Below, in pieces: positions 32,481-42,233 of a stretch of 64,000 nucleotides of DNA. The DNA is taken from positions 1-64,000 of the forward strand of contig NZ_JAATNG010000004.1 in NCBI RefSeq assembly GCF_013184805.1, in the 5' to 3' direction. Position numbers and translations under genes: made by a program. The notes under the pieces were generated by a model, which saw only the letters and a program-made list of their open reading frames with translations, was not told the DNA's origin and made no database searches. Every line of letters starts with the position of its first letter. The stretch's first letter is position 1. The DNA comes from Pseudoruegeria sp. HB172150. Lineage in GTDB: Bacteria > Pseudomonadota > Alphaproteobacteria > Rhodobacterales > Rhodobacteraceae.

Positions 32481-35400
32481 CCGGCGCGCTGATCCCCGTC
32501 ACCGGTGCTCCGGTCTTCGACCCCGGCGCTGCCCGGAGAACCGCGACCATTACCGAAGAGACCACCCTGGCGGAGGCGGTCCGGCTGGTGTTCCCGTTCC
32601 TGCCCGAAGACCACTGGGACGAGGTGCGAGTGGCGCTGGTCACGTCGAAAGGCGTCATGCCCATCGATCGCAGGCTCTGGCACCGCGTCCGCCCGAATGC
32701 CGGCGTTCATGTGGTGATCCGCCTCCGGCCCGGAGATCCCGGCACCCTGACGGCGCTCCTTTCCGTCTTCGCCCAGGCGGCCAGCACCCTTGCCCAGACC
32801 TGGGCGGCGGCCATCGTGCCCACGGCCGGCGCCCTGCAAGGTGTGGTCGCCGGCCTGATCACGGCGGGCCTGACCCTCGCGGTCAGTCTGCTGATCAGCT
32901 CCCTGATCGGGCGGCCATCGCCCGATGAGGCCGAGGAGAGGCGGCGACCGACCTACCAGATCAGCGGCTGGCGCAATGAGCTCCGCCCTGGCCGGCCGGT
33001 GCCTCTCGTGTTCGGGCGGCATCGCTATGCGCCGCCCTTTGCCGCGCCGTCCTATACCGAGATCGTCGGCAACGATCAGTACATCCGGGCCTTGTTCACC
33101 TGCGGCTATGGCCGGCTCGACATCTCCGACATCCGGATCGGCGATACGCCGATTACCGATTTCGACGAGGTCGAGGTGGAGATCCGCGAGGGCCGGAGCA
33201 GCGACGATCCGGTGACCCTCTATCCGCACCAGGTGATCGAGCGGCCCGAGAACGTCGAGCTCGTCCGTCCGTACCCACGCGACGACGCCGGCAATGCACA
33301 GACGGAAGAGGCGACGATCGCAACACCGGTGATCCGCTGGTCGGCTTCGGATGCCCAACGCGCGTCCATCATCTTCTCGTTTCCGCAGGGGCTCTACTCT
33401 GTCAGTGACGACGGCGATGTTGAAAGCTCAAACGTTAGCGTGCGCATCCGCCAGCGGGCCGAGGGGGCCTCGACCTGGACCACCGTCAAGACGCTGAACT
33501 TCAGGAACCGCAAGCGCGAGCAGCACTACCGGCAATACACCTGGACGCTTCCGTCCCGTGGCCGCTGGGAAATCGAGATCACACGGATGACCGACGAGGA
33601 GCTGTCGACGCGGGTCAGCAACCGGGTGTTCTTTGCGGCGCTGCAGTCGCACCGTCCCGAGTATCCGCTGAACATCGACAAGCCGCTGGCCCTCATCGCG
33701 CTGCGTATCAAGGCGACCTACCAGCTCTCTGGCACCCTTGAGACCGTGAACTGCGTCGCGCAGCGCTACGGCCCGGTCTGGGACGGAGACAGCTGGTCCA
33801 CGGGCCTGACCCGCAATCCCGCAAGTGCCTACCGCACTGCGCTTCAGTCGGACGCCAACCCCTTCTCGGAAGCCAACAGCGCCCTCGACCTCGACGAGAT
33901 CGCGGACTGGTACGAGTTCTGCGACGACAAGGGCCTGAAATACGACCGGGTCCACGACTACGATGAGACCCTGGGCGAGATGCTGCCTCGGATCTGCTCG
34001 GCCGGCCGCGCGTCGCGCCGGCATGACGGCCTGAAATGGGGTGTGATCATTGACCGGCCGCAGTCGCTGGTCGTGGATCATATCAGCCCGCGCAACTCCT
34101 CGGGCGTCACCTGGCGGCGACCGTATTTCGATCCGCCGCATGCCTTCCGCGTGGCATTTGCCGACGAGACCAACGATTACGAGCCGGCGGAGCGCCTCGT
34201 GCGCTGGCCGGGCTATGACGGCGACATCACCGTGACCGAGGCGCTGGACCTCCCCGGCAAGACCGATCCGGACGAGGTCTGGACCGAGGCGCGCCGCCGC
34301 CAACTCGAGATCCTGCTACGGCCCGACGACTTCACCGCGAGCCAGGACGGGCGCGCGCTGGTGGCGACCCGTGGCGACCTCCTGATGGCGTCGATCGATC
34401 TTTTGTCGGATGTGCAGAAGGCCGGCCGGGTCCTGAAGGTTACCGGCACCCTCGTCGAGATCGACGAAGAGGTCGAGATGGAGGCCGGCACCGATTACGC
34501 GATCCGGTTCCGGGTGTTCGCCGACGCGGAGGACACAATCGGAACTTCGGAGGTGCGGCAGGTCGAGACAGTGGCCGGGACAACGACCCTGCTCAATGTC
34601 CTGGTCGACGGCACGCTGCCGGCGGTGGGCGACCTGATCCAGTTCGGGCTGCTCAGCTCCGACAGTCTGGCGGTGACCGTCACCGGAACCGAAAGCGGTG
34701 ACGGCGGCAACACGATCCTACGGATGAAGGCCGCCGCGCCCGAGATCGACGATCTGATCGATGCGGAGGTGCCGCCGGTCTGGTCCAGCCGCGTCGGCTC
34801 GGAAGCGGATGTGCCGGACCTGCTGCCGGGCGTGCCGAAACTGACGGGCGTCCTTCACGGCCTCTCCGGTACCGGGGATCCCGACGGGCTCGAGATCCTG
34901 TTCGCCGCAACGAAGGGCGACGCGCCGACGACCGATATTCGGGTGGAGCATCGCCTCGAGGGAGCCGGTGCCTATACCACGTTCGACGTCCCGGCGGCGG
35001 ACGGCGGGGCGGCGCTCGACGGCTACAACGCCGGCGATAGCGTCCAGATCCGGCTGGTCGGCCTGAGTGCCATCGCGCTCGAGAGCGATCCGTCGACGGC
35101 CGTGACGGTCGAGATCGGCGCCGATGACCCGGACACGCCCGGTGCTCTCAATGAGCGCTCTATCATCGTCACCGGCGGGCTCGGGCGTGCGTCGATCACC
35201 TTCGCGACCGGATCGGACGAGGCGCTGGACCGGGTGCAGATCTATCGCGTGCCCACGGGCGAAACCCTCGACAAGGAAGAGCACGCGGTCGGCAGCCCGG
35301 TCACCGTCACGACGGGCACGACGCTGACTTACGTCGACGGCGACGGCACGCGGTCCAACCTGCTGGGAAATGGCGCATTCGACGACGCGTCCGTCTGGTC

Positions 35401-35815
35401 TGCGGATGCGAACTGGACACTCGCTGCCGGTGAGGCGAGCCACACACCGGGCGCAGCCGACACGATCCTGCAACCGCTGAGCCTGGCGGAGAGCACCGTC
35501 TATCGCGGCCAGGTGACCGTGTCCGGTCTGACCGCCGGCGATCTCACCCCGACCCTGTTCGGCGGCACCGACCAGAGCGGCGATCCGATCTCGGCCGACG
35601 GCACCATAGGGATCGAGCTCGGCGCCGTCAGCGGCAACACGGACTTCGGGTTCGCGGCGAGCAGTGACTGCGACGCCTCCATCGACGACGTGATCCTGTT
35701 CCAGGTGACGCCATCCTGCGTCCCGGCGGGCGAGTACACCTACTACCTCGAACCTCAGAACAGCCTGGGCGCAGCCGGGCCGACAACCAGCGGCGACACC
35801 GCGACAGTGATCTAG
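32477..35815 (+). CDS. Tail tip / host attachment protein (J-like)
   Basis: About 1112 residues from GTG 32477, which overlaps the previous stop; ATG 32459 is an alternative start. Residues about 90-145 hold hydrophobic helices (ALLSVFAQAASTLAQTWAAA, ITAGLTLAVSLLISSLIG), then the conserved PVPLVFGRHRYAPPFAAPSY and FTCGYGRLDISDIRIGDTPI of lambda J-type tip proteins. The C-terminal half contains beta repeats of fibronectin-III character (DPDTPGALNE..., residues about 870 onward). It forms the tail tip and contacts the receptor. Confidence 0.87.
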   Translation: MTGALIPVTGAPVFDPGAARRTATITEETTLAEAVRLVFPFLPEDHWDEVRVALVTSKGVMPIDRRLWHRVRPNAGVHVVIRLRPGDPGTLTALLSVFAQAASTLAQTWAAAIVPTAGALQGVVAGLITAGLTLAVSLLISSLIGRPSPDEAEERRRPTYQISGWRNELRPGRPVPLVFGRHRYAPPFAAPSYTEIVGNDQYIRALFTCGYGRLDISDIRIGDTPITDFDEVEVEIREGRSSDDPVTLYPHQVIERPENVELVRPYPRDDAGNAQTEEATIATPVIRWSASDAQRASIIFSFPQGLYSVSDDGDVESSNVSVRIRQRAEGASTWTTVKTLNFRNRKREQHYRQYTWTLPSRGRWEIEITRMTDEELSTRVSNRVFFAALQSHRPEYPLNIDKPLALIALRIKATYQLSGTLETVNCVAQRYGPVWDGDSWSTGLTRNPASAYRTALQSDANPFSEANSALDLDEIADWYEFCDDKGLKYDRVHDYDETLGEMLPRICSAGRASRRHDGLKWGVIIDRPQSLVVDHISPRNSSGVTWRRPYFDPPHAFRVAFADETNDYEPAERLVRWPGYDGDITVTEALDLPGKTDPDEVWTEARRRQLEILLRPDDFTASQDGRALVATRGDLLMASIDLLSDVQKAGRVLKVTGTLVEIDEEVEMEAGTDYAIRFRVFADAEDTIGTSEVRQVETVAGTTTLLNVLVDGTLPAVGDLIQFGLLSSDSLAVTVTGTESGDGGNTILRMKAAAPEIDDLIDAEVPPVWSSRVGSEADVPDLLPGVPKLTGVLHGLSGTGDPDGLEILFAATKGDAPTTDIRVEHRLEGAGAYTTFDVPAADGGAALDGYNAGDSVQIRLVGLSAIALESDPSTAVTVEIGADDPDTPGALNERSIIVTGGLGRASITFATGSDEALDRVQIYRVPTGETLDKEEHAVGSPVTVTTGTTLTYVDGDGTRSNLLGNGAFDDASVWSADANWTLAAGEASHTPGAADTILQPLSLAESTVYRGQVTVSGLTAGDLTPTLFGGTDQSGDPISADGTIGIELGAVSGNTDFGFAASSDCDASIDDVILFQVTPSCVPAGEYTYYLEPQNSLGAAGPTTSGDTATVI

Positions 35816-35825
35816 GAGAAACATC

Positions 35826-38549
35826 ATGGCCGGCGGCTCAATTCCCAGCTTACTTCTGCCCCTGAAGACCACCCTGGACGAGATCATCGGTAACGCCGAC
35901 GATGACGCGGCCCGGCAGTCATTCGACAATCACGCGGCTCAGCTCGCGGCCACCGGGGCCATCAAGGACACCCTGGACGCCTACGGGGTGACAATCGACG
36001 ACGCCCTCGCTGCCTTCGAAGAGACAGTCGCGAATTCGACCGCCTACGGCGTGATCCTGAAGGCGACCTGGAGCGATCTGTTGGCCCTCTCGGGCACCCT
36101 GGATGGTCAGCAGGCCGAGGTCGATGCGGGCGACACGGGCACGCATTCGGCTGCGACCGCAAGCGGGTACAATGGCGACAGCGTGAGCAATGCCGGGCAG
36201 TATTCGTGGAACGCATCCTGGTCGCGCTGGGAGCGGATCGGGTCTTCGGTGCGCAGCCAGGTCGCAGACGCCCTTGCCAACATCTTCTACGCACTGAGCG
36301 AGCCGACGGCGCCAGGCATCTTGTGGGCGGAAGTCGATGCCGTCGGGAAACTCCTGAATGCCCTGTTCAGCGACGGCACCTGGCAGCATCGGCATCGGGC
36401 CGGGTCGATCAAATCCACCGAACTCCTGGATGGTGCCGGCGTGCCGCAAGCCGGTGTAATGTCTACTGCCTCTCTCGTTGCCGCCTGGCTCGACGCGCAG
36501 GGAAAGCGCCTTCTGGGCGTCAGCCAGCAAGGCAAGGTCTTCGGCCCGGCCGTCACGCCCCTCGCGGACGAGGCCTTTGCCCGGCGCCGGAGCGCTCCCG
36601 ATTATGCGCGCGGCGAGCTGCTTCGCTTCAAAACAGTCACGGTATCCACGGCCGAGACCGGCGAAAACGAATACGCGTCCGGATATGACGGGGATGCCGA
36701 CGCGGTTGAGGGCTGTTTCCAGCGGATGCCCGATCTTCCCGTCGCCCATTTCAGCTTCACCAATCCATTGGCGGAGACGGTGGAGTTTCGTCGCGCCCTG
36801 CTCGACTTCGACGGAAACAACTACCAGGGCGAATGGGATCCCAGCGGCGGGGATGTTGACGTGCCTGGCGAAGCTTACCGGATCAAGGTCGGCTGGTGGT
36901 GGCAGGTATCGGTCGCAGATGGAGACTTCGCCGAGGGCGACCGGGTCGTGTTCGTGGGGGCCAGCTGTTCCTCGACCGCTTTCGATACAGCCGATCAGTG
37001 CTTCATCTTCCCCGATGGAACGGTCGTCGGCAATGATCGGGGCACGGTGGTATTCCGTGTCGTGCCAGCCGCCGGATCCCGGTTCTACCGTGGCGAATGG
37101 GATCCGGCGAGCGCCGCCTATCCGGCCGATGACAACCTGGCCGAAGGCGACAGCTACATCGTCAGTGCCGCCGGCACCTATGACAGTGTGACCTACGCCT
37201 ATGGCGATTACCTCGTGAAGACTGAGGACGGCTGGGAACAACAGGCACAGCGCCCGATCATCGAAGTGGCGGCCGCCGGCACCTCCGAGTTCACCTGCCG
37301 CTCCGGCTCCCTGCGGGAATGGGAGCTCCGCAAGCAGACCAATTCCAATATTGCCGACTACCTTGACCTCGATGCGGACTGGATGGAGCCCCTGACGGCC
37401 CGCGTTCACGAGGTCGACGGGAAGCGCAATATCTGGCTGCATCGCGCGGATGGGTCGGTCGACAAGCTGTCGGCCGTCAACGAGGGCAACAGCTATGCGC
37501 CTTATTTCGAGGGGCCGGTGTTGCACTTCAAATCCGACCGCGACGGTGCGGATCGGTCCTATCAGGTCGCGACCGAGCGCGTTCCCGGCAAGTTCGGCAT
37601 TCCCGGCATCGTCCATCCCGAGCGTTCCGACAAGCTCATGGTGATGGGCGACAGCTATGGCCTGCGCTGGGGACCTCCGTTCATCGACCAGGTCGAGTAC
37701 GACGATCTGATCAACAACCGGGTGGTGAACCGGGAGGGGATCGTCGTCGCGCACGGCTCGTTGGACGAGCACTACCAGGCCAGCATGGCGACCATGCACG
37801 GCGAAGGTGCCAACAGCGGATATCTGTCCGGCATTCTCTGCTACGTGCTGGACTGGGCAAACGGGCGGGCAGAAGAGCGGGCCGCGATCCTGCGCGTTCT
37901 GGGCGCCATCCAGTCCAGAACGCCGCGTCTTCTGGTGGTGGGGAACACGACCAGCCGCAACGTGTCCTGGACCGGCTCGGCGATGGAGCTGACGGTAGCG
38001 TCCCAGTTCCTCAACGATGCGGATCGCGTGGCCGAGGAAATCGCCCTGGAAGAGATGCTAGGCGGCGATTTCTTCGAAGGCGGCACCTATGCCAACATGC
38101 GGAAGTGGTACAACTCGACCCGAAGCCCTCGGTTCGATCCGACCGACTGGGATCCCGTGCTTCAAATGAGCATCGGCGATCTTTCCGAAACCTATGGCAC
38201 CTGGGGGCTCTGGACCATCGTCGGCTATGACGCGGACAACTATGCGGACCTTCGCGCGAACATCAACGAGGCCAACTTCCAGGGCTACGTGGATGACGCG
38301 GCCGATCGGGTCAGCACGACGGACTGGCACTATTATGTCGGAACGGGGGATGGCGACCTCACGGAAGCCACGACCTACTACTACAAGGACGGCGTCTACA
38401 ACAGCATCGCCAATGGCGACGGCGTGCATATGCCCTACGCGGACGGCGTCGTCGTGACCGGCCCCGATGACGACACCGCCGATATGAACAACCTCATGGC
38501 CTATGACGTGGTGACAGAGCTCTCTGCACGCGGCTGGCTGGACCTCTGA
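35826..38549 (+). CDS. Tail fibre/spike with C-terminal SGNH hydrolase domain
   Basis: 907 residues behind GGAGAAACATC. The N-terminal 250 residues have the helical and beta features of a trimeric fibre shaft. Two related modules (YQGEWDPSGGD near residue 332 and YRGEWDPASAA near 421) may bind sugars. From about residue 600 an SGNH esterase-like domain begins: S610 in MVMGDSYG is the block I nucleophile and D865 with H868 in NGDGVHMPYADG fit block V. Such domains on phage tails remove acetyl groups from surface polysaccharide. It is the main receptor-binding candidate. Confidence 0.78.
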   Translation: MAGGSIPSLLLPLKTTLDEIIGNADDDAARQSFDNHAAQLAATGAIKDTLDAYGVTIDDALAAFEETVANSTAYGVILKATWSDLLALSGTLDGQQAEVDAGDTGTHSAATASGYNGDSVSNAGQYSWNASWSRWERIGSSVRSQVADALANIFYALSEPTAPGILWAEVDAVGKLLNALFSDGTWQHRHRAGSIKSTELLDGAGVPQAGVMSTASLVAAWLDAQGKRLLGVSQQGKVFGPAVTPLADEAFARRRSAPDYARGELLRFKTVTVSTAETGENEYASGYDGDADAVEGCFQRMPDLPVAHFSFTNPLAETVEFRRALLDFDGNNYQGEWDPSGGDVDVPGEAYRIKVGWWWQVSVADGDFAEGDRVVFVGASCSSTAFDTADQCFIFPDGTVVGNDRGTVVFRVVPAAGSRFYRGEWDPASAAYPADDNLAEGDSYIVSAAGTYDSVTYAYGDYLVKTEDGWEQQAQRPIIEVAAAGTSEFTCRSGSLREWELRKQTNSNIADYLDLDADWMEPLTARVHEVDGKRNIWLHRADGSVDKLSAVNEGNSYAPYFEGPVLHFKSDRDGADRSYQVATERVPGKFGIPGIVHPERSDKLMVMGDSYGLRWGPPFIDQVEYDDLINNRVVNREGIVVAHGSLDEHYQASMATMHGEGANSGYLSGILCYVLDWANGRAEERAAILRVLGAIQSRTPRLLVVGNTTSRNVSWTGSAMELTVASQFLNDADRVAEEIALEEMLGGDFFEGGTYANMRKWYNSTRSPRFDPTDWDPVLQMSIGDLSETYGTWGLWTIVGYDADNYADLRANINEANFQGYVDDAADRVSTTDWHYYVGTGDGDLTEATTYYYKDGVYNSIANGDGVHMPYADGVVVTGPDDDTADMNNLMAYDVVTELSARGWLDL

Positions 38550-38561
38550 AGGAGACCCCCG

Positions 38562-39395
38562 ATGACAGTTCAACTAACCTATACAAACGTGTCCCTGCCT
38601 GACGGTGTCGGGCAAACGTTCCACGCGGCGGACGGAGCATTGGCGGAAGGGTCGATGTTCCTGGTCGACTTTTCGAACCCGAATTGTCTGCCCGAAGGCT
38701 CCCTGTCCGTTGTCGGTGCCGTCAACATGGCAGCGGATCTCCTGGTGGCGCTCGTGGGGGATGATAACGCAACACTCGAGTTCATCGGTGACCCCGATCT
38801 GACTGCCCTGAGCGCAGGCATGGGGACCTACAAGACGTCATCCGATGGAAGTACCGACCGACACCGGGTGGATTTTAGCGACGAGACCAAGGCGTACATC
38901 ACAGCGAGTGAACCGGATATGGTGCTGACGCTCTGGGTCAGATACGACCCCGACGTTGCTGTCTCCCATCAACTATTTTCCTTTGGAGATGCAGATACAA
39001 ATCCCGCACCCTTCCGGTTCGGCTGGGATGCTGACGGGCATCCGTATTACGGTCCTTCGGAGCCTCTGCCAGTCGGAATATTCACGGAAGACGCCACAGG
39101 TCTGGCGCAGATCGGCATGAGCCGGAATGAGGTGTTCTTCAACGGCCGAAAGCTCTGCAACACGACGACTGACTACCGCCAGCACTATGACGATTTTGTT
39201 GCCAACCTTGATGACGGCGGCGGTATCGGCACCTTCATTACCTATTTCTTCTCTGGTGCAGTGGCTGCGGACAGCATGATCTTCTACCGGATGATGCTTG
39301 AAAACTACACCGCGTCGGGAAGAACGGCCCTCGACGCTGTGCAGGCCGACTATACCTATGTGATGGAGAATGCGGGGTTCGTGGAGACGGCCTGA
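38562..39395 (+). CDS. Accessory tail fibre-like protein
   Basis: 277 residues with RBS GGAGA before ATG 38562. A middle beta-rich part (MVLTLWVRYDPDVAVSHQLFSF, FRFGWDADGHPYYG) has the look of a LamG/concanavalin-type sandwich but no diagnostic motif. It is the last gene of the prophage and more AT-rich than its neighbours, in keeping with exchangeable fibre genes. Confidence 0.6.
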   Translation: MTVQLTYTNVSLPDGVGQTFHAADGALAEGSMFLVDFSNPNCLPEGSLSVVGAVNMAADLLVALVGDDNATLEFIGDPDLTALSAGMGTYKTSSDGSTDRHRVDFSDETKAYITASEPDMVLTLWVRYDPDVAVSHQLFSFGDADTNPAPFRFGWDADGHPYYGPSEPLPVGIFTEDATGLAQIGMSRNEVFFNGRKLCNTTTDYRQHYDDFVANLDDGGGIGTFITYFFSGAVAADSMIFYRMMLENYTASGRTALDAVQADYTYVMENAGFVETA

Positions 39396-39673
39396 CCACC
39401 CCGTTCAACCGCCGTTTAAGGCCCGCTAAAACGAAAATCGTTTGCTGAAACTTTAAATGGCAAACACTGAAAAAATCGTTGGCGAGCTACAACAGTAGCC
39501 GGGGATAGCCCACAACTTATTGCAGTTATCCACCAAATAGTGCTTTACAGTGCGAATCGCCTGCCCTTACCATATCTCGTATGGACGGTGACCGCAGAAC
39601 GCCGTTCCTAGAGCAGGCACCTAGTTCTGGGGCACTCGCACGATCCCAGAACGACAATCAGAGAGGCCGGGGC
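39396..39673. other. Right end of the prophage and host junction
   Basis: No gene is seen. AT content rises sharply at 39420-39560. Two direct repeats, AAAATCGTTTGCTGA and AAAATCGTTGGCGAG, begin 38 bases apart; a weaker copy (CGAATCGCC) follows near 39554. After about 39560 composition returns to that of the host, leading to the ybjN start. The exact terminal CA is not determined. Confidence 0.6.
39434..39486 (+). repeat. Direct repeats, candidate transposase-binding sites
   Basis: The copies at 39434-39448 and 39472-39486 share AAAATCGTT-GC- with the same orientation. Mu-like right ends carry two or three MuA sites in direct orientation near the terminus. A small inverted repeat GTTTGC/GCAAAC (39440-39445 with 39460-39465) overlaps them. 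Confidence 0.55.
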
Positions 39674-40174
39674 ATGTCACTTGCAGAGCAATTTCACACG
39701 GAAGAACTACACCCGATCGACATCGTGGAGCACATCGCCGAGCACCACGACTGGGATTTCGACCGTGTCGCCGACGACCAGATCGCGATGGCTGTCGAGG
39801 GGCAGTGGCGCACCTACTCGATCACCCTCGCATGGTCGGCCTTCGACGAGACCCTGCGGCTCATCTGCACCTTCGAGATGGAGCCGCCGGAAGACAAACT
39901 GCCGGGAATCTACGACGTCCTGAACCGCGCCAACGACATGTGCTGGTCCGGGGCGTTCACCTACTGGAACGAACAGCGGCTGATGGTCTACCGCTACGGA
40001 CTGGTGCTGGCCGGCGGCCAGATGGCCGGTCCGGAGCAGATCGACCGGCTGATCGCCGCCGCCGTCACCTCGGCGGAACGGTTCTACCCTGCATTCCAGC
40101 TGGTCGCCTGGGGCGACCAGTCGGCCGAAGAGTCGATGCAGGTCGCAATGGCAGAAGCATACGGGCGCGCCTGA
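39674..40174 (+). CDS. YbjN-domain protein
   Basis: 166 residues from ATG 39674 behind a GGCCGGGG-like ribosome site. The segments HPIDIVEHIAEHHDWDFDRV, YSITLAWSAFDETLRLICTF and the regular alpha/beta layout match the YbjN family, related to type III secretion chaperone folds. The role is unknown; in alphaproteobacteria it is commonly found just before proC, as here. First host gene right of the prophage. Confidence 0.85.
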   Translation: MSLAEQFHTEELHPIDIVEHIAEHHDWDFDRVADDQIAMAVEGQWRTYSITLAWSAFDETLRLICTFEMEPPEDKLPGIYDVLNRANDMCWSGAFTYWNEQRLMVYRYGLVLAGGQMAGPEQIDRLIAAAVTSAERFYPAFQLVAWGDQSAEESMQVAMAEAYGRA

Positions 40175-40250
40175 ACCGGGGCGAATACCGGTTTAACATC
40201 TATCGAACAGGCTCTAGTGTCGGCCCCCGTGTAACCACGGGGGCCTTCTC

Positions 40251-41060
40251 ATGTTCGACGACATTTCCGCGCGCGGTCTGGTGCTTCTGGGCTGCGGCAA
40301 GATGGGCTCGGCGATGCTGGCCGGCTGGCTGGAACGCGGGCTGGCGCCCGATGCTGTCTGGGTGATCGACCCGAAGCCGTCGGACTGGCTGAAGGCGCGG
40401 GGCGTGCACCTGAACGAGACGCCTCCGGAGAGCCCGGCGGTGATCCTGATAGCAGTTAAGCCGCAGATGATGGGCGAGGCGCTGCCGGATATCGCGGATT
40501 ACGGCAACGGCTCGACGCTGTTCGTGTCGATCGCGGCGGGGACGACGATAGACTTCTTCGAAGACATGCTGGGCGCGGCCTCGCCGATCGTGCGGGCGAT
40601 GCCGAACACGCCGGCGGCGGTGGGCCGGGGGATCACCGCGATCGTGGGCAATGGACGCGTGGCGCCGGCGCAGCTGGACCAGGCGGAGGCGCTGCTGGCC
40701 GCAGTGGGCCAGGTGCTGCGGGTGGAGGACGAGGCGCAGATGGATGCGGTGACGGCGGTGTCCGGTTCGGGACCGGCCTATGTGTTCCACCTGATCGAGA
40801 CGATGGCGGCGGCGGGCGTGGCCGAGGGGCTGCCGGAGGATCTGGCGATGCGGCTGGCCAAGGCGACCGTCGCCGGGGCCGGGGCGCTGGCGGAGGCGGC
40901 GGAGGAGGATCCGGCGCAGCTGCGGGTAAATGTGACCTCGCCGGGCGGGACGACGGCGGCGGCGCTGGGCGTTCTGATGGAGGAAGAGACTGGGTTTCCG
41001 GGGCTTCTGAAGCGGGCGGTGAAGGCGGCGGCGGACCGGTCGCGGGAGCTGGCGGAATAG
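40251..41060 (+). CDS. proC: Pyrroline-5-carboxylate reductase
   Basis: 269 residues. The N-terminal Rossmann motif is LLGCGKMGSAMLAGW, the middle contains AVKPQMM and MPNTPAAVGRG, and the C-terminal signature is SGSGPAYVFHLIE with TSPGGTTAAAL. It reduces 1-pyrroline-5-carboxylate to proline with NAD(P)H, the last step of proline synthesis, in the cytoplasm. Length is normal for the family. Confidence 0.95.
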   Translation: MFDDISARGLVLLGCGKMGSAMLAGWLERGLAPDAVWVIDPKPSDWLKARGVHLNETPPESPAVILIAVKPQMMGEALPDIADYGNGSTLFVSIAAGTTIDFFEDMLGAASPIVRAMPNTPAAVGRGITAIVGNGRVAPAQLDQAEALLAAVGQVLRVEDEAQMDAVTAVSGSGPAYVFHLIETMAAAGVAEGLPEDLAMRLAKATVAGAGALAEAAEEDPAQLRVNVTSPGGTTAAALGVLMEEETGFPGLLKRAVKAAADRSRELAE

Positions 41061-41141
41061 GCGTCCGCATGCGGACGCTTGGCAAGGCATTGGAATGGCG
41101 GCAATAAACTGTAAATGCCGCAGTAAGGATCGGGGACGGGC

Positions 41142-41480
41142 ATGGCTGAGATCGGTTTCGACGACTTCCTGAAGGTGGACGTGCGCGTGGGCGTCGTGGT
41201 GCGGGCGGAGCCGTTTCCGGAGGCGCGCAAGCCCGCCATCAAGCTCTGGGTCGATTACGGGCCGGAGATCGGCGAGAAGAAATCCTCGGCGCAGATCACC
41301 GTGCATTACGAGCCCGAAGAACTGATCGGCCGCCGCGTGCTGGGCGTGGTGAACTTCCCGCCGCGCCAGATCGGGCCGTTCATGTCCGAGGCGCTTGTTC
41401 TGGGCGTTCCGGACGAGGACGGCGCGGTTGTGCTGATCAAGCCGGACCTCGACGTGCCGGTCGGCGGGCGGTGGTTCTGA
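41142..41480 (+). CDS. csaA: tRNA-binding OB-fold protein (CsaA family)
   Basis: 112 residues. The OB-fold run FDDFLKVDVRVGVVVRAEPFPEA, SAQITVHYEPEELIGRRVLGV and the closing PPRQIGPFMSEALVLG match CsaA/EMAPII-type tRNA-binding proteins. It is a dimeric chaperone-like tRNA binder. It follows proC by 81 bases. Confidence 0.88.
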   Translation: MAEIGFDDFLKVDVRVGVVVRAEPFPEARKPAIKLWVDYGPEIGEKKSSAQITVHYEPEELIGRRVLGVVNFPPRQIGPFMSEALVLGVPDEDGAVVLIKPDLDVPVGGRWF

Positions 41481-41546
41481 GGCGCGCTTCCGCGCAAGCT
41501 TGTTGTCCCTTGTGGTGACGCGACGCGCCGAAAGAACGCCAGCAGG

Positions 41547-42134
41547 TCAGGCTGATGCATCCCCCATCGCCTTTCGCCAGTGGCGGCGGCACAGGGAGAC
41601 ATAGGTTTCGTTGCCGCCGATCTGCACCTGAGCGCCATCGCGCAGCGCCTTGCCGTCGGGGCCGTTGCGCACCACCATCGTCGCCTTCTTGCCGCAGTGG
41701 CAGATCGTGCGCACCTCGCGCATCTCGTCGGCCAGCGCCAGCAGCGCGGCGGAGCCTGGGAACAGCTCGCCGCGGAAATCGACGCGCAGCCCGTAGCACA
41801 TGACCGGCACCTTCAGGTCGTCGACGGCGCGGGCCAGCTGCCAGACCTGGTTCTTGGACAGGAACTGCGCCTCGTCCACGAAGACGCAGGCGATGGCATC
41901 TGCCACAAGTCGCTGTTCGATCTTCGCGTAGAGGTCGTCGCTTTCGTCGAAGGTGTCCGCCTCTTCGCCGATGCCGATGCGGCTGGCGATGCGGCCCTCT
42001 CCGGCACGGCGGTCGAAGCGGGCGGTCAGCAGGTAGGTCCGCATGCCGCGTTCGCGGTAGTTGTGCGACGCTTGCAGCAGGATCGTCGATTTGCCCGCGT
42101 TCATCGTCGAATAGTGGAAGTAAAGCTTGGCCAT
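41547..42134 (-). CDS. tdk: Thymidine kinase
   Basis: 195 residues; ATG at 42134 is chosen because the protein then begins AKLYFHYSTMNAGKST with the Walker A at residues 8-16. CVFVDEAQFLS is the Walker B/lasso region, and zinc ligands are seen in TICHCGKKAT and SLCRRHW. It phosphorylates thymidine in the salvage pathway. It is read against its neighbours. Confidence 0.93.
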   Translation of the reverse strand: MAKLYFHYSTMNAGKSTILLQASHNYRERGMRTYLLTARFDRRAGEGRIASRIGIGEEADTFDESDDLYAKIEQRLVADAIACVFVDEAQFLSKNQVWQLARAVDDLKVPVMCYGLRVDFRGELFPGSAALLALADEMREVRTICHCGKKATMVVRNGPDGKALRDGAQVQIGGNETYVSLCRRHWRKAMGDASA

Positions 42135-42233
42135 GCCCGGCTTTTGCCCCGTGGACCCAGGGGGATCAAGCGCGGTTGTACCTGCGGCGCGATCGCGGTT
42201 TGATGCGGGCATGGTGCGGGAGGAGGAACCGGC

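Noticed and set aside
36820-37120. Repeated YxGEWDP modules as evidence for a CRISPR-like or tandem DNA repeat
   Set aside because: The likeness is at protein level only, two copies, diverged in DNA. No CRISPR array was seen in the window.
35919-37799. Long open frame (626 codons) on the minus strand across the tail fibre gene
   Set aside because: It is the antisense shadow of the real fibre gene in GC-rich DNA; no ribosome site or family pattern, and low-complexity composition.
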